Part shown: positions 43,945-55,622 of the stretch, one piece after another
How positions within the stretch are numbered: position 1 is the first letter of the stretch
Layout: the number at the start of each line of letters is the position of its first letter
Program-made: the position numbers and the translations under genes
Notes under the pieces: generated by a model
Seen by the model: the letters and a program-made list of their open reading frames with translations, nothing else
What the model was told of the DNA's origin: nothing
Database searches by the model: none
Source of the DNA: Cryptomeria japonica
Lineage: Eukaryota; Streptophyta; Pinopsida; Cupressales; Cupressaceae
Reading direction: 5' to 3'
Length of the DNA: 64,000 nt
NCBI RefSeq assembly: GCF_030272615.1
Contig: NC_081409.1
Span: 532,000,291 to 532,064,290, forward strand

Positions 43945-45905
43945 TATACCACTACCACCTAACTCTGTCCATCTTTGTGGTTGTGAGAGAGAATATCCTC
44001 TAGATGCCTATCTCACATGATTAGCACTCCTCTGAGGAGGCCCCATGACTCCACCACTACTAGTATCCATCCTCATAGTAGTATGATAGCTACCTGCTCT
44101 CTATCTCTTTGTGACTAAATCCTCGTATAATCGTCAGTAGTGTGATGTCTCCTTCCCAACCTAAACAAGTGCTCTAATGATATCAATGGAGAGAGTACCC
44201 AATCCAACCTACTGAATATGATCAAGGAGACCCTGAGTATCTTGTTGTCTCCTAACAACCTTGTCCCTTTCTAACATGAGTATTTGTATCTGTGCTCTAA
44301 GTTGATCTATCTATGCTCTGAGACTATCCAAGGTCTCCTGCTCTAGCACATCCTACTCTGGCACATCCTGCTGAGGAACATGATCCTCAATCCCCTCATC
44401 TCCACCTCCCTATCCACCTGCTAGAATCTTAGCCCGAGTAGCTCTCAAAACCTATCATCTAATAAGTGGAACATGATCCTCTAGATACTCATCCTCTCCA
44501 CCATGAGCTGAAATAACCCTAGGGTTTGGCTGAATCTGACCAAAATCAATGCCTCTCTCATAACCCCCATCTAGTCCAGTAATCCTACCTCCTCCTGTAG
44601 AGGGTAACCCTCTCATTGATCTCATTCTTTCCCTACCAGTATCCCTCCTAATCTATCTTTCCTCTCTCCCACCCATAGGAAGTGGTCTCCCAATCCAACC
44701 AACCAACCCAAAAGGTCCTCCATAGACTCTCAATCCACCTCCTCTCCACTCGGGTCTCATACCGCCTCTCCCTCATCTCCATCACCTCCGACCTCCTAAG
44801 TAGCTCTAAGATCTCATCTCCATCTTCCTCTCATAATTATGGGATCCTCTTAATCATCCTCCTCATCTCCTAAGCTAGGAGGATGGTTTACTTGATAGGT
44901 AATCTGAGGAAATGGGTGTGCAAGCATGTACTAAGCATAATCTGTAGTCACCCTAGGATCTAGAATGTGCAATCTCAAATCATAAACCACCATAGGAGTA
45001 GAAAAAAACTCTGCATGTGCTATCTCAAAAGATAAAGAGGGTCCCCAATCTTGCCTATCCTTGTACCATCATGCATATATCGTGACACTTGTAGGCATGG
45101 GCTGAATGATACCAAACTGTCTTGAAATGTGACTAATCAATTGCCGCTCAATAATGTATGTAGTCTGACCAATAAGATATCTGATCTGCATAATATATGG
45201 TAATGTTTGTGCATCATCCATCCATGGCTCACAATCGATATAAGGTCTACAAATAACGCTATCCAATGAATCTAGAACCCAACGCCAATACTCCATCTTA
45301 CCCAGCTTATGCTGAGTAAGGATACCTACATACAAATAGACAAATAGTTGTCTCTCACCATGAACTCTATGATGAATAGGACACGTAATAGCAATGTGCT
45401 CCCAACACCAGATCTGTAAAAGTGTGCATCCTATTGACAGACTAGAACTCTCATAAAAAACAACTTGATGAAGATCAGGATACAAATGAGCGAGCATGCA
45501 AACACCCCATGCATATCAAGTTCGATGCTGCATCATGCTCTAAAGAATCTCACCCCAACCAACAACAAAACCTTGAGATCTCTTATCTAGATAGATGAAT
45601 CCCCCAATCAAACCTACAAGAATCATGGGGAGAGTCTCATAATACATGATCATATCCTCCCATCAGATCTCTCCTCTATAAATGCTCTCATCATCGAATA
45701 CGGCTCTGCAAGCCTCTATTCATCCATGATCCTAAAAATCACACTGGACTAACTCACTGGTCACAGGGATGTCGAGAATCCTGTAGACATCCTCAAGCGT
45801 CACACTAATCTCACCAGTGGGCAGGTGGAAAGTGCTATGCTCACTATGCCATCGCTCTGCTAAGACAGTCAATAATCCTTTATAATGGGCAATATCAAGC
45901 ATGTA
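43945..45905 (-). pseudogene. Antisense plant mobile domain (PMD) gene in F
   Basis: On the minus strand, opposite to F transcription, a protein of about 650 codons can be followed with scattered stops. N-terminal: LAERWHSEHSTFHLPTGEIS followed by VTLEDVYRILDIPVTSEL, the PMD signature. Middle (frame 45497-45069): KMEYWRWVLDSLDSVICRPY, QIRYLIGQTTYIIERQLISH and ISRQFGIIQPMPTS. C-terminal: ETLDSLRA, IDQLRAQIQILMLERDKVV, a coiled coil. PMD proteins include Arabidopsis MAIN/MAIL1 and transposon-borne relatives. Antisense extra frames between pol and the 3' LTR have been reported in plant Ty3 elements. The role for the element is unknown. Confidence 0.8.
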
Positions 45906-46197
45906 TAATCAACCTAAAACTATCAATCATGGTTTTCTATCAATCAAATGAGTTCAATCAAACTCTGCAATGCTCTTCATCAGACACTGAATTGGTTTAT
46001 TAGAGCTAACCTATCAATCTATCCAATCAAATCAAATCAATCAATTATTTATCAAATCAATCAACATTATCAAATCTTTATCAATCAAGACATCAATCAA
46101 GTACCTATCAATCACAATTGCGAATCAAAATGCCTAAATCTAATCATCATCTCAATGAATTTTAACATGAACACCATTAAACAAATTCATCTGAAAC
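45906..46197. other. Spacer between PMD frame and repeat array
   Basis: AT-rich with repeated ATCAATCAAATC words (45940-46120). No coding signal on either strand; on the minus strand it would be 5' untranslated sequence of the PMD gene. Confidence 0.5.
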
Positions 46198-46474
46198 ATA
46201 AGCACTAATTTTTTTAACAAAAGTGTTATTTTATTGAATGCAGGCGCTAAAACACACATATGCGTGAACCTTTTTCACAAAAGTGCTAAACCTTGGAACA
46301 AAAGCATGAAACAATCATATGCGCAAACACTCAAAGCAAAAGTGTTGCCGCAACAAATACGCTAACATACATCATAAAGGTGCTAACATAACAAACATAT
46401 ATGCTAAAACTGTCAAAAGCGCTAACATTAAATGCAAATGCACTAACAAACAAAACAAAAGCGTTAAAACAGGA
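46198..46474 (-). repeat. Tandem array complementary to the leader array
   Basis: About twelve imperfect units with core CAAAAGCGCTAACA on the plus strand, for example CAAAAGTGCTAAACC, AAATACGCTAACATAC, CAAAAGCGCTAACATT and CAAAAGCGTTAAAAC. The minus strand therefore reads GTTAGCGCTTTTG, the core of the array at 18361-18640. Relative to the PMD gene (minus) it lies upstream, as the first array lies upstream of gag (plus). Confidence 0.85.
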
Positions 46475-46726
46475 TGCCAAAAATTGGAAAATTTGAAATT
46501 AGCCTCACACGCACCAAAAAACATGGAAAATTGTATGACAAGTTGCAAAAAAAAGGCTCGAGATACAATACATACCGGATACCCATAGTCAGGAGGTTTT
46601 TGATATCGTTGAACGTGCTCAAATCGATGATTCTCAAATGGGATCACCATTTCGCCACCTCACAAAAGACAATTCTCTTCACAAGTTGACAAGGATGCAA
46701 ATGAAATTAAAATTACCTTTGGTTAG

Positions 46727-46733
46727 TTTTATA
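46727..46733 (-). promoter_or_regulatory. Candidate antisense TATA box for the PMD gene of F
   Basis: Minus strand TATAAAA, about 250 bp upstream of the array and 820 bp upstream of the PMD frame. AT-rich DNA gives such words often; the support is only position and the parallel with TATATAAG in H2. Confidence 0.3.
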
Positions 46734-46974
46734 TTTACCATTTGGAAGGGTAATTAATGCTATTAAAATGGGGCAATTTTATTTATTTTTCACAAATGAA
46801 TTTAATTGATGGACCTTTTCAATTATTGTGAGATCAATCGTTCAAATCCAAAATTTTCAACAAATTTCACAATCAATCTCCCGAGGGGGCACATAATTAG
46901 GATTTTTATCTCCATCAGGCACATTATCGAGACTTGATTTAATCTTTGAAACAATGTTGTCTCAACATCATTTC

Positions 46975-46988
46975 AAAGAGGGGCAAAA
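46975..46988 (+). promoter_or_regulatory. Polypurine tract of F
   Basis: AAAGAGGGGCAAAA immediately before the 3' LTR. H1 and H2 have near-identical tracts on the other strand (AAAGAGGGCAAAAA, AAAAGAGGGTCAAAA), which suggests H is a related Ty3 family. Confidence 0.85.
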
Positions 46989-48147
46989 TGTATATACATA
47001 AAAATTGGCTATGGGTGATTAAAGAAATATTTTATTTTTAATTAATATATTTATCATTCTATTAAATAGTTAATTTGAAAAGATTAATTTATTTAATTCA
47101 TTTTTTCGTGTCTTTCTATTAATTAATTTAATTGAAATATTTTATTAATTAATTCATCTATCCTATTCCTCTAATCAGTTAATTAAATATCTAATATTTA
47201 ATTATTCCTCTAATAAATGAATTAAATACCTAATATTTAATAATTCCTTCAATTAATTAAATATCTAATATTTAATGGTTATTCCTCTATCCTATAGTCT
47301 GAAATATTAAATAATTGTTAAATTATTTAATCCCTTTTCCAACTCATCTTTCTATCTCCACTTCATCTTTCCTTTGCCAACTCATCAATCATGTGGCTAA
47401 AGATATTAATATTTCTTAAATATTAATTCATCATTTATCTTCAACTTCCAAATTTAATGAAATATTATGTACATACACATATCTCTTAACCTTCTTCTGT
47501 ATTCTCTCCGTCATCCCTACATCTTAGGAAGGACTTGAGTCCACTTGTCCTCTCATGCCTAAATCTTCTCCAACCATCCCTAGATTTCCTCAATCAACAA
47601 CCCAGTCAAGGTGAGATGAGTGAAACTTGTCTTCTCCTTCCCCCTTTCTCTCAACCTTCACCTTTTCTCACAACCATCCAAATCTGTAGATTTGATCATG
47701 ACCATTGATCTAGGCCACATCATCTTATCCTCTCAAAGTCTATAAAAGTAGGATTTTGAGTTCAGAAAGAGTTAGTCTTCAAGTGAGTTTTCAAGTTAAC
47801 GATTTGTGAAAACTTATGCATCCATGATTTTTAATCTTGAAGCAATTTAGAATTTCTCATTTAGCATAATCATAGTATCAGTTAACTATCAGTTATCAGT
47901 CCATTCTTCATATGCCATCTTGGAAGCTATCAGTGCTTGTCTGAGAGCACATCATCTGCAACTAGGAACAGTGGAATTAGGACACAATGAGACTTAAATC
48001 ATGAAGGTAATAATATGGTTTTTATTTTAATATCAATTTCATGTAGTTTTGTTGGTTGAGTTTGGATTTCTTGTAGCATTTCCTTTGTATTTTGTGAAAC
48101 TAATATGTTGCAGGTAGTATTCTGATGATGAAATTCAAGTCGACACA
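46989..48147 (+). repeat. 3' LTR of F
   Basis: 1,159 bp, TGTATATACA...GTCGACACA, with TATAAAAG at 47751-47758 and three AT-rich units (47160-47280). Followed by the duplication CACAA (48148-48152). Confidence 0.95.
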
Positions 48148-48152
48148 CACAA

Positions 48153-49217
48153 CAAATGAGATGGATATGGATGATGGATAGTGGATGATGGATGAATTCT
48201 TATGAGAACTAGGAACCTAAATTGACTATAATGAGGATGGTAGGAGGAGGATTCTAAGAACAAATGAGCAGCATGAGATTACTTGAATTGGAGATGAGAT
48301 ATGAAGGGGAGGAGACCCCAATTTATAGATTGGAAGAGAGATGAATGGATGGTTGAGATTGAAGATGAATAAAAGATGGAGATTGAAGGAAGGTGGGGAC
48401 ATGGATTGAGAACACAAGGTGTGGAGACCAAGAGATTTTCCATAAAGGCATTTCTTGTCTCCACACTCTATATTGTGCATGGGGAAGAGATCCTCAAGTA
48501 CCTTGGGGGAATAAAAAGAATTTTAAAATTCCTTGGGAGTGGACAAGGGAATTAAAAATTCCCAAATAATGGATTGCATGGGGAAAGGAAATGGGAAAAA
48601 GGAATTAAAAATTCCTTGGGAAGATGAGAGTGCCTAAGAGAATGGAGAATTTTGAAATCCTTTAAATGACCCAATTAGGTGCATTTAAGGCTGGAAGGTG
48701 AAGGGGACAAGAGAGGACAAGCCATTTATGTCAATTGGTTGACTTGGTGGCTAATCATGGGGATTAGCCACTAGAAAATGATTAAAAAGGGGGATTAGGA
48801 GGATTAATAAAATATTAGAAGGCAAGTGAGATTTGTAGGAGTATTTGACAAGAGGAGAGAGAATGAGTAAAGGAATTAAAAATTGATAAATAATGTTAAG
48901 TAGGCTTCTAGAAGAATTAATTAGGCTAAGTGTGGATTAGGAAAAGTGATTTGTAGGAATCACATGATTTAGTTAATTAGTTTGAATTAATTAACTAAAG
49001 GGAATTTTAGAAGAATTAATTAATTTTGAGGACTTTAGAAAAATAGGGGATAATTGATTTATTTAATAAATCAATTATTGGACTATATTGAGAGGATTAA
49101 TTAAAATAAATCTAATTAATTCTGAGAAGAATAAAGGTGATCATAATTAAATAAATAAATTATTTAGAAAGGATAAATTAATTAAATATTTAATTTAATT
49201 AATTTTAGATGTCTACA
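48153..49217 (-). repeat. 3' LTR of element H2 (tip split off by F)
   Basis: On the minus strand the LTR starts TGTAGACATC (49217) beside a purine tract and has a TATA box (CTATAAAT, plus-strand atttatag 48321-48328). It reaches the F insertion at 48153. The missing end appears left of F, where TGCACAA (16982-16988) gives a terminal ...TTGTGCA, total about 1,070 bp. The inferred left end is not confirmed by a target duplication. A small minus-strand frame at 48480-48226 is in the LTR and has no known motif. Confidence 0.7.
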
Positions 49218-49939
49218 TTTTGACCCTCTTTTATGCAATGCCAAAATTGACGATGGTTAAAAGACAAGAAAAGAATGCCCCAACATGAAGACGTAGGTGG
49301 TATATGCCTCGAGAATTTAATCAGGAATTTTAAAAAAAAAATTCGAGGAAATTCTCAAAAAATGAAGAAAATGATAGAAAAATAGAGGAAAAGGGGGGAT
49401 GAGAAAATAAATTGATGATGGGAGAAGAAAAGGAGCAAATTGACAGAAAGGATAGAAAACAGGGCCATGGGAGGCCCTATATAAGCCACACGGGGCCCAA
49501 GGAAGGGTCATTGTCACATACACCTTTAGAGAATTTAGAGAGCATAGAGCCCTTAGAGAGAAATGGATTGTGTTCTAGTGCATGAGCATCATGCTAAGAG
49601 ATTCAAACACCATGATCGACTGACTGAGTATGGCCCATCGATATTTACCCTGACCCCAGTTTATGATTTAGTAGGTTAGGTTATTTATTAGGGGTATTTA
49701 ATAAGCTAGCAAGTTGGTAGGGTGGAGATGTTGATCATCGTATCAACGTCTCCACAGGGGGTTAAACACCTTTGCAAGTGACTAACACTTGTGCAGATGC
49801 TGAAAGGGAAAAAAAGGGGGAATCAATCCAAGTGCCAATGACAGGATGTAGGTGTAGGCATTTCTTGGCACTAATGTGGGGGTCAAAGGGGGAAGACACT
49901 GTGCTTCGACGTCTCCGCCTATGGTGTGGCACATGTGCC
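49218..49939 (-). other. Element H2: polypurine tract and 3' region up to D
   Basis: Minus-strand purine tract AAAAGAGGGTCAAAA (49218-49233) next to the LTR. The rest matches H1 15138-15600 (for example CATGGGAGGCCCTATATAAG against TTTAGAAGACCCTATATTAG). GTGCC at 49935-49939 is the duplication made by D. No coding sequence. Confidence 0.65.
49478..49485 (+). promoter_or_regulatory. Candidate antisense TATA box in H2
   Basis: TATATAAG on the plus strand in a GC-richer setting (GGCCCTATATAAGCCACACG), upstream of the PMD relic of H2 and on its strand. H1 has TATATTAG at the matching place (15419-15426). Conservation in two copies and the good TATA context make an antisense promoter plausible; not proven. 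Confidence 0.45.
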
Positions 49940-50754
49940 TGTTAGATGCAATGACAGTCCCAAAGACACTGATAGGGGGGGTGAATCATTGTCTAACCAG
50001 TTAATGGAATATTTGAACTTATTTATAACTGGGTAACCCAGATTAATGTACTGGTAAACAAGTAATACTGCAGTAAAGAGAAATAACAGAAACAACATAA
50101 ATGTACACCATAACACAAGATATTTTGGCAAGGAAACCCGGTATGGGAAAAACCTCGGTGGGATTTGTGACCCACAATATTTACTCACTGGCCAATATGA
50201 ATAAATATTACTTACAATAGGTGCTTGCACATGCAGGAAGTCCAATAGCCTAGAGCACACTTCTCAATGAAAGAGTCTCACTGACTACAATATGGATAAT
50301 TAAATCCAAGATAATGTACTGCTCAAAATACCATCTCCAATGCTTGTTTCAGTACCAGTTTAAGCTTTGTCAAATACCTTAACCAAAAACTTTTCTCAAT
50401 CTTTTACATAACCACTTCATACATTCACTATATCACCTTCTTACATATTCTATTATATCCTCATTACAAAATGATCTATAAGATCTCATACATATATGAG
50501 TCTTTTACAATACATCATGTCAGCTTACAAAAATTAATTACATTACAATACAATTCACAAAAATAAAACTTTGTCTCATGTCGGCCTGAGTGTCGGTATA
50601 CTTCATTGTCGATGTAATCTGGATGCCGGTGAATGTGCCTATCAGTGTCCGTAGATGATGTCTATGTTGCCAGTGAATGTGTGGAATCCTATTACTGGTT
50701 GGTTTCCATCAATGACAACATCATGCATTCTCATTTGAGTGTATAATGCCAACA
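49940..50754 (-). repeat. 3' LTR of D
   Basis: 815 bp, TGTTAGATGC to ATGCCAACA on the plus strand; homologous to the C LTRs (shared TCCCAAAGA...ACTGA and GGGGGGTGAATCA near the left edge). Confidence 0.92.
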
Positions 50755-50935
50755 ATCACCCCCTTTGGCATTGATGGCAACACCTATGAGAAAAATCCAA
50801 AAGTGTTATCCAAAAAACTGATCCAAAAGAAGTGTGATCCCCCTAAGCAAGTGATCTCTTCTGTGCATACATTTTTCTCCATACTACCCCCCCTTTGGCA
50901 TCAATGACAAATGATCTCAAAAAAAGTACAAAATT

Positions 50936-53900
50936 CTACCTCATAGCCTGTAACTGGTTGAGTACAAATTGAAAGATATCTGCCAAAATTAGATTCAAGC
51001 TCTGCATGAATTTGTTACTGTTAGAGATAATGGTTTCTGTTTGTTGGATCATGCCAGTTAGATAGTGCATCTGTTGCTCCGGTGACCATTCTCTTTGAAT
51101 TTTTTCTTTAGATAGCTCAATCCACTGAGTTATAAGACTATCCAATCTTGGACCAAGTTTGCTTTTCAGCTCCCGGGCCTTCATCTTTATCCTTGCTTTT
51201 GCTTTCTCCAGTTTCTCTATCTTTTCCTCAAAAACTGCCATTCCTTGTTCAATAATTGAGGTAAGTTCCAAAGAGCCTATCATCAATGTCTTCAGTCAGG
51301 TGGTGAGGTTTGCAAGCTTCTCTATACAGTTCCTTATATTCCAAAATTGTTAAGTACCAGTAATAAGGAATCCATGTGCTCAGTATAGTCTTTGATAGTT
51401 TTCTCAAAGAATTTACCTTTTTCTTTATCTACTATTTCCTTAACAGTTTCCTCATTTATCTTATCTATAGTTAGAACATTTGAAGCAATAAATCTGGACA
51501 ATGTGTCCAACTTACCTAAAGAATCATCAATATGATCTATCTTACAGGTTGGTGCAATCATCTTCAAAATAGGCAATGTGTCATCAATGACCTTAAATGC
51601 TAAGGCATTGCAATCTGTTATCCTCTTTATTGAATCCAGAAGAACATCTATTACATTAGTAGGTCTGAATTCTCCTATGGATGTGCTCAATTCTGCAATA
51701 GATTTCCATTCAACAGATACTTGCCCAATTACTTTAACAATTTCTTCCTTGTTACCATCATTTGTTTTCTCTTTATTTACAGTTTATGCCGGTTTCTCAG
51801 TCTGTGTATGTACCTCTGCTTTTGCTAGTTTCACAATGTGGTTTTCCTTAGCCTCTATCGGTATCTCAGTGTTCTGAGAGTCAATAGTGTGTGCTGGTGA
51901 CTCAGAGATCTTAATGTTCTTAGCATCGGGTGTATTAACTTCTATAGTCTCTTTATCCACAACAATATTATAATCTTGTGTATCTACATTCATAGTGAAA
52001 AGAATTTCAGAATCCAGATTAGTATCATCATGAGTTGTTTCTTCAGCCTTCTTATTCAGTTGAATGTCTGTATGTACTGGTGATCCTGTTGTTATTGGTG
52101 GGGTGTCTTGTATTGGTGGAGGAAGGTTATCTATGACCTTTATAGCAGGTACACTACAAATTTTACCTTTACCTTTGTCCTTATCCTTTTGATATACCTT
52201 AGCAAAAGACATCCATTTTTTGTCTACCCCTTTCTTCTTTCTTTTCCTTTTCAACAAAAATATGTCCTATTTGTTCACAGTTTCATCAGCTATTTCTTTC
52301 ACTCTCCCAGCCATTAGGCTAACCTATCGATGTCCACTCACAAAAACTGATCGGTTGGCTTCAAAATGAGTTCATCAATTTCCTCTTTAGAATTTACTAG
52401 ATGCACCGCCAACAAAGCTTCAACCTTTAACTTTTTATCTAGTTCCATCACTGACGTTATTTTAGCCTCTAACCTTAAGTACAAGTCATTCGGCAGATCA
52501 TCTACAACTTCAATCAAAACTTTCTTATAGATGTCTAGATGTAAAATAATACTAGCCTCTATTGTTTCCTTGTCAGAATCTTTGTAAGAATGATACAATT
52601 TGTTCACATTACTAAGATTACCTTCTTGTGTTATTCATTTACCAATTCCTCCGGTGTAAGGGTATCTGGTTCCTTAGGTTCCTGTTTCTTTTTAGGAGTT
52701 AACTTTTTCTTAGGTTCCCTTACAACTTGATGCTTCTTCCTTAAAGTTATTGTTCTTTTGGGAGAAGGAGAGGGTATTGGTGAGGGTTTCCTCTTCTTCC
52801 TTTCAACTCTCTTGAACTTGGCTTCTTTTCCACTGTCTATATCTGAAGAAGTGACAACCGGTGAAACATGAGCTACCAGTTCCAATCCTTCCAGTTCACT
52901 AGCATATATACCACTCAAGTTTATTATATTTTCTTTCACTTCCTTAGCAATTTTGGATGCATCTGTGATGAATTTTTCTCTTCTTTTTCTTTTCTTATGC
53001 ATCAAAACAACACTCTTAATGGTATCAACATTTCCAAAAATCTCTTCAGATGGCTCTCTAGGTGCATCAAGAAGTGTCTTAGCATATGCTTCTAGAATAT
53101 TCAAATCAACTTCATATCCCATCTCTATTATCCAAATGGTTCTAGGAGTAATATCTTCCATCCATGTTTCATCTCGTTTGATTACAAAACATATTTGCTT
53201 GTCATACTTATCCACAATGCTCTATGATAACCTTTCTCTAGCCTTCATTTTGGTTTGAAAGCTTTTGAAATAGGCTTTTACCATGTCATCACTATTAGTA
53301 CCCATACCAGTGATAGCTTTCATGATTTGTTTGCCTACCAGAATGTCATATGCAAAGTCCTTATGACCAATGTTGGGTATTTCCTTTGTGAAGTAAAGCA
53401 TTAAACACACAAGTAGGTTGCCAAAATGGAATGTCCCCTTCTTGTCACCCTTAATCTTCTTTAGGTTATCTATCAGTTCATCCTTAAGCCATTCATAGAT
53501 GTCAATTTTAGCATTTGTCTTTACCATCTCATTTGCACTATGTATACACAAGCTAGAAACTGAGTTTAATCTAATTGCATGTGTCACTCTATATCCAAAT
53601 ACCATGCTCAAATATCTCACATTTGCATTAGTGATATCATTAACCCTAAGAGATCTGTTGTCAGATGTAGCTCTGGTTAAGTCCATAACACCCTTGTTAG
53701 GTATCTTCCTTGTTTTGTCGAGCCTACTACCGGTTGAGGGTAAACTAGTAACTACCTTGATTGCTTCCTTAGTTTTTTTGAAAACAAAGTTTAGCCACAT
53801 AAACTCACCATGAACTCTTCTCAGTACAAGACGAACTACCTCCTTCAGAAATTCAGGTATGTTCAAAATTTCAACAAATCCTAAGTCTTCTACAATCTTA

Positions 53901-54172
53901 TGCTCCGATTTAACTAGACCTTGTTCATCAGTAATAACATCATTGTACATGTTCTTCAAATCATCAGTCCCTAAATTTTCTATGTTGTAGTGAATATAAA
54001 TTATTGGGTCTTTGGCAAAAGCGTCTCCTTTCGGAATTTTAGAAAAAGCTTCGATAGAATCATCTTGCTTGTCAATTTCAGGGATGATTTCAAATATGGG
54101 TCTAGGGTGCTTAATTTTTTCTACCATAATAGGGTTTGCAATAAATTCAGGTGCAGAAGATGAAGTAGCCAT
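50936..54172 (-). pseudogene. D ORF2, homologue of C ORF2
   Basis: Starts MATSSSAPEFIANPIMVEKI at 54172. The first 318 codons are open (to 53222): HGEFMWLNFVFKKTKEAIKV, SLPSTGSRLDKTRKIPNK, DIYEWLKDELIDNLKKIKGD, TFHFGNLLVCLMLYFTKEIP. The rest continues at 53215-52631 (same frame after one stop), then shifts frame near 52620, 52340 and 51300. KRKPSPIPSPSPKRTITLRK is the basic middle, and LEKAKARIKMKARELKSKLG the C-terminal helix. Conservation with C over the full length indicates the protein was selected in the family before both copies decayed. Function unknown. Confidence 0.8.
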
Positions 54173-54522
54173 GATACTCAAATAAATACCTTTTTTGCAA
54201 GTGAAATCCTCTGAAATGCCCTAAAAACTCCTTAGTTGCTTCACCTCTTGAATGCCTTCACTCAATTCATGCTCTTCAAATGCTTGGATGCTTTGTAATT
54301 CGAAATGAGGGTTTTCCATGCTTTATAATCAAAAAAATTTCCAATGACCGCATTAAATGCTTGTCGATTAAGTGAAGTCTTAAAATATTTGCCTGTAAAG
54401 AAGAAGTGTGTCTTCTTACCATCAACCGAGGGTAGAATGCATGATTTTCAATTTGTTGCCATACCCCCTAAGGATTTTCCTTTAGTTAGATGAAGAATCT
54501 CCTACCGGTGGAGGGTTACTCT

Positions 54523-55551
54523 ATTCTACCGGTGCAGAGACAGATTCATCAACTCTCTGATCTCTCTTCTTAATCCATTATTTTGAAAATTATTGCCTTA
54601 TTTCACTTACTTTTTATTTTCCCTTCTCATTAGATCCTTTATTGTTTGTCGGTATAGTCTTTCTTCTACAGAATTTTGTAATATGCCCAATCTTGTTACA
54701 TGCATAACAAGTTATATTATTCCTCTAAATAGCTTTTCCATATCCTTGACCGGTTTGTGTTCTGTATTGAATAGATAAATGTCCAAATCTACCACAAACA
54801 TAGCATTTCACATTCATTCTGCAATTTATGAGTTATGACCAACTTTATTGCATTTGGAACATTGACCGGTTGGTAAATTTGTATTTTGATTATTTCTAAA
54901 TCTGCACTAATTTGCTCTATGACCAAACTTGTTGCAATTAAAACATTTCCCATTAAATTTATAAGCATTAGGTTGTCTTACTGGTTTGTTGTGATCTTGA
55001 TTGTTTATAGTCCCAGAACTTTCTCCATGTTCAAATCCAAGTCCAATTGTATCTCCATCAAGTTTTTGTCTTTCAACATGTCATCAAGCCTTTTTGAACT
55101 CATTTTCCAGAATCCCAACTTGTCTCATAAGCTCCTCTTTATCATGTTGCATGTGAATTAGATCTGTCTTTAGCATATCATTTTCATGATCAAGTCTCAA
55201 ATTTTTATTTTCTCCATCATTAAGTCTCCTAGTCAAGTCTTCTTCATTCTTCTTCCTATCTTCAATATCCTTACATAGCCTCATGTTTAGATTTTGTATT
55301 TCTTTCCTCATATTATAGCTCTCTTGTCTCAACTTCTCTGCAATATCTCTAAGAGTTTCCTTTTCATCATCATCTTTCTGCATTTGCTCATGAAGTTGTT
55401 TCCTCTTGTTTTGTGCTATAACCAGGTTCTCCTAAAGTCCTTTAATGAATTCCTAGGCAGTCCTCAGATCATCTTCAATTTTGATATTCTTTAATTTTTT
55501 TGCATCAAAATATTCAAGAGCTCCTTCCAATTGTTTTCTCAAACTCTCCAT
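54523..55551 (-). pseudogene. D ORF1, homologue of C ORF1
   Basis: Starts MESLRKQLEGALEYFDAKKL at 55551. The coiled coil (EKLRQESYNMRKEIQNLNMR, DHENDMLKTDLIHMQHDKEE) is longer and better preserved than in C. Knuckles: CFNCNKFGHRAN with a stop before the last Cys, CSKCNKVGHNS, then a frameshift; CGRFGHLS- and CYACNKIGHI-like remnants follow. TAG codons stand at the same two places as in C (TA-stop-EFIKGL, GL-stop-ENL). Confidence 0.78.
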
Positions 55552-55608
55552 TGGTACCAATTTCAGAATCTTCCTCAAGTTGTTAGGCTTTTGCAAATAG
55601 AGGACTAG

Positions 55609-55620
55609 GCTTTGATACCA
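55609..55620 (-). promoter_or_regulatory. Primer-binding site of D
   Basis: Minus strand TGGTATCAAAGC, one change from TGGTATCAGAGC, two bases inside the 5' LTR. Confidence 0.85.
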
Positions 55621-55622
55621 AC

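Larger units (their letters stand above)
16989..48147 (+). mobile_element. Element F: Tat-type Ty3 retrotransposon, 31.2 kb including nested elements
   Basis: LTRs at 16989-18213 and 46989-48147, the target duplication CACAA (16984-16988 and 48148-48152), a primer site at 18217 and a purine tract at 46975-46988 delimit F. The order on the plus strand is leader, gag, protease, G-patch, spacer, RT, RNase H, integrase (to 34292), then a long 3' region with an antisense PMD gene. Subtracting C (6,651 bp with duplication) and G (7,770 bp) leaves about 16.7 kb. The PBS type, long leader, long 3' region and a second plant-type RNase H fit the Tat branch. It sits in the LTR end of H2. Confidence 0.9.
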
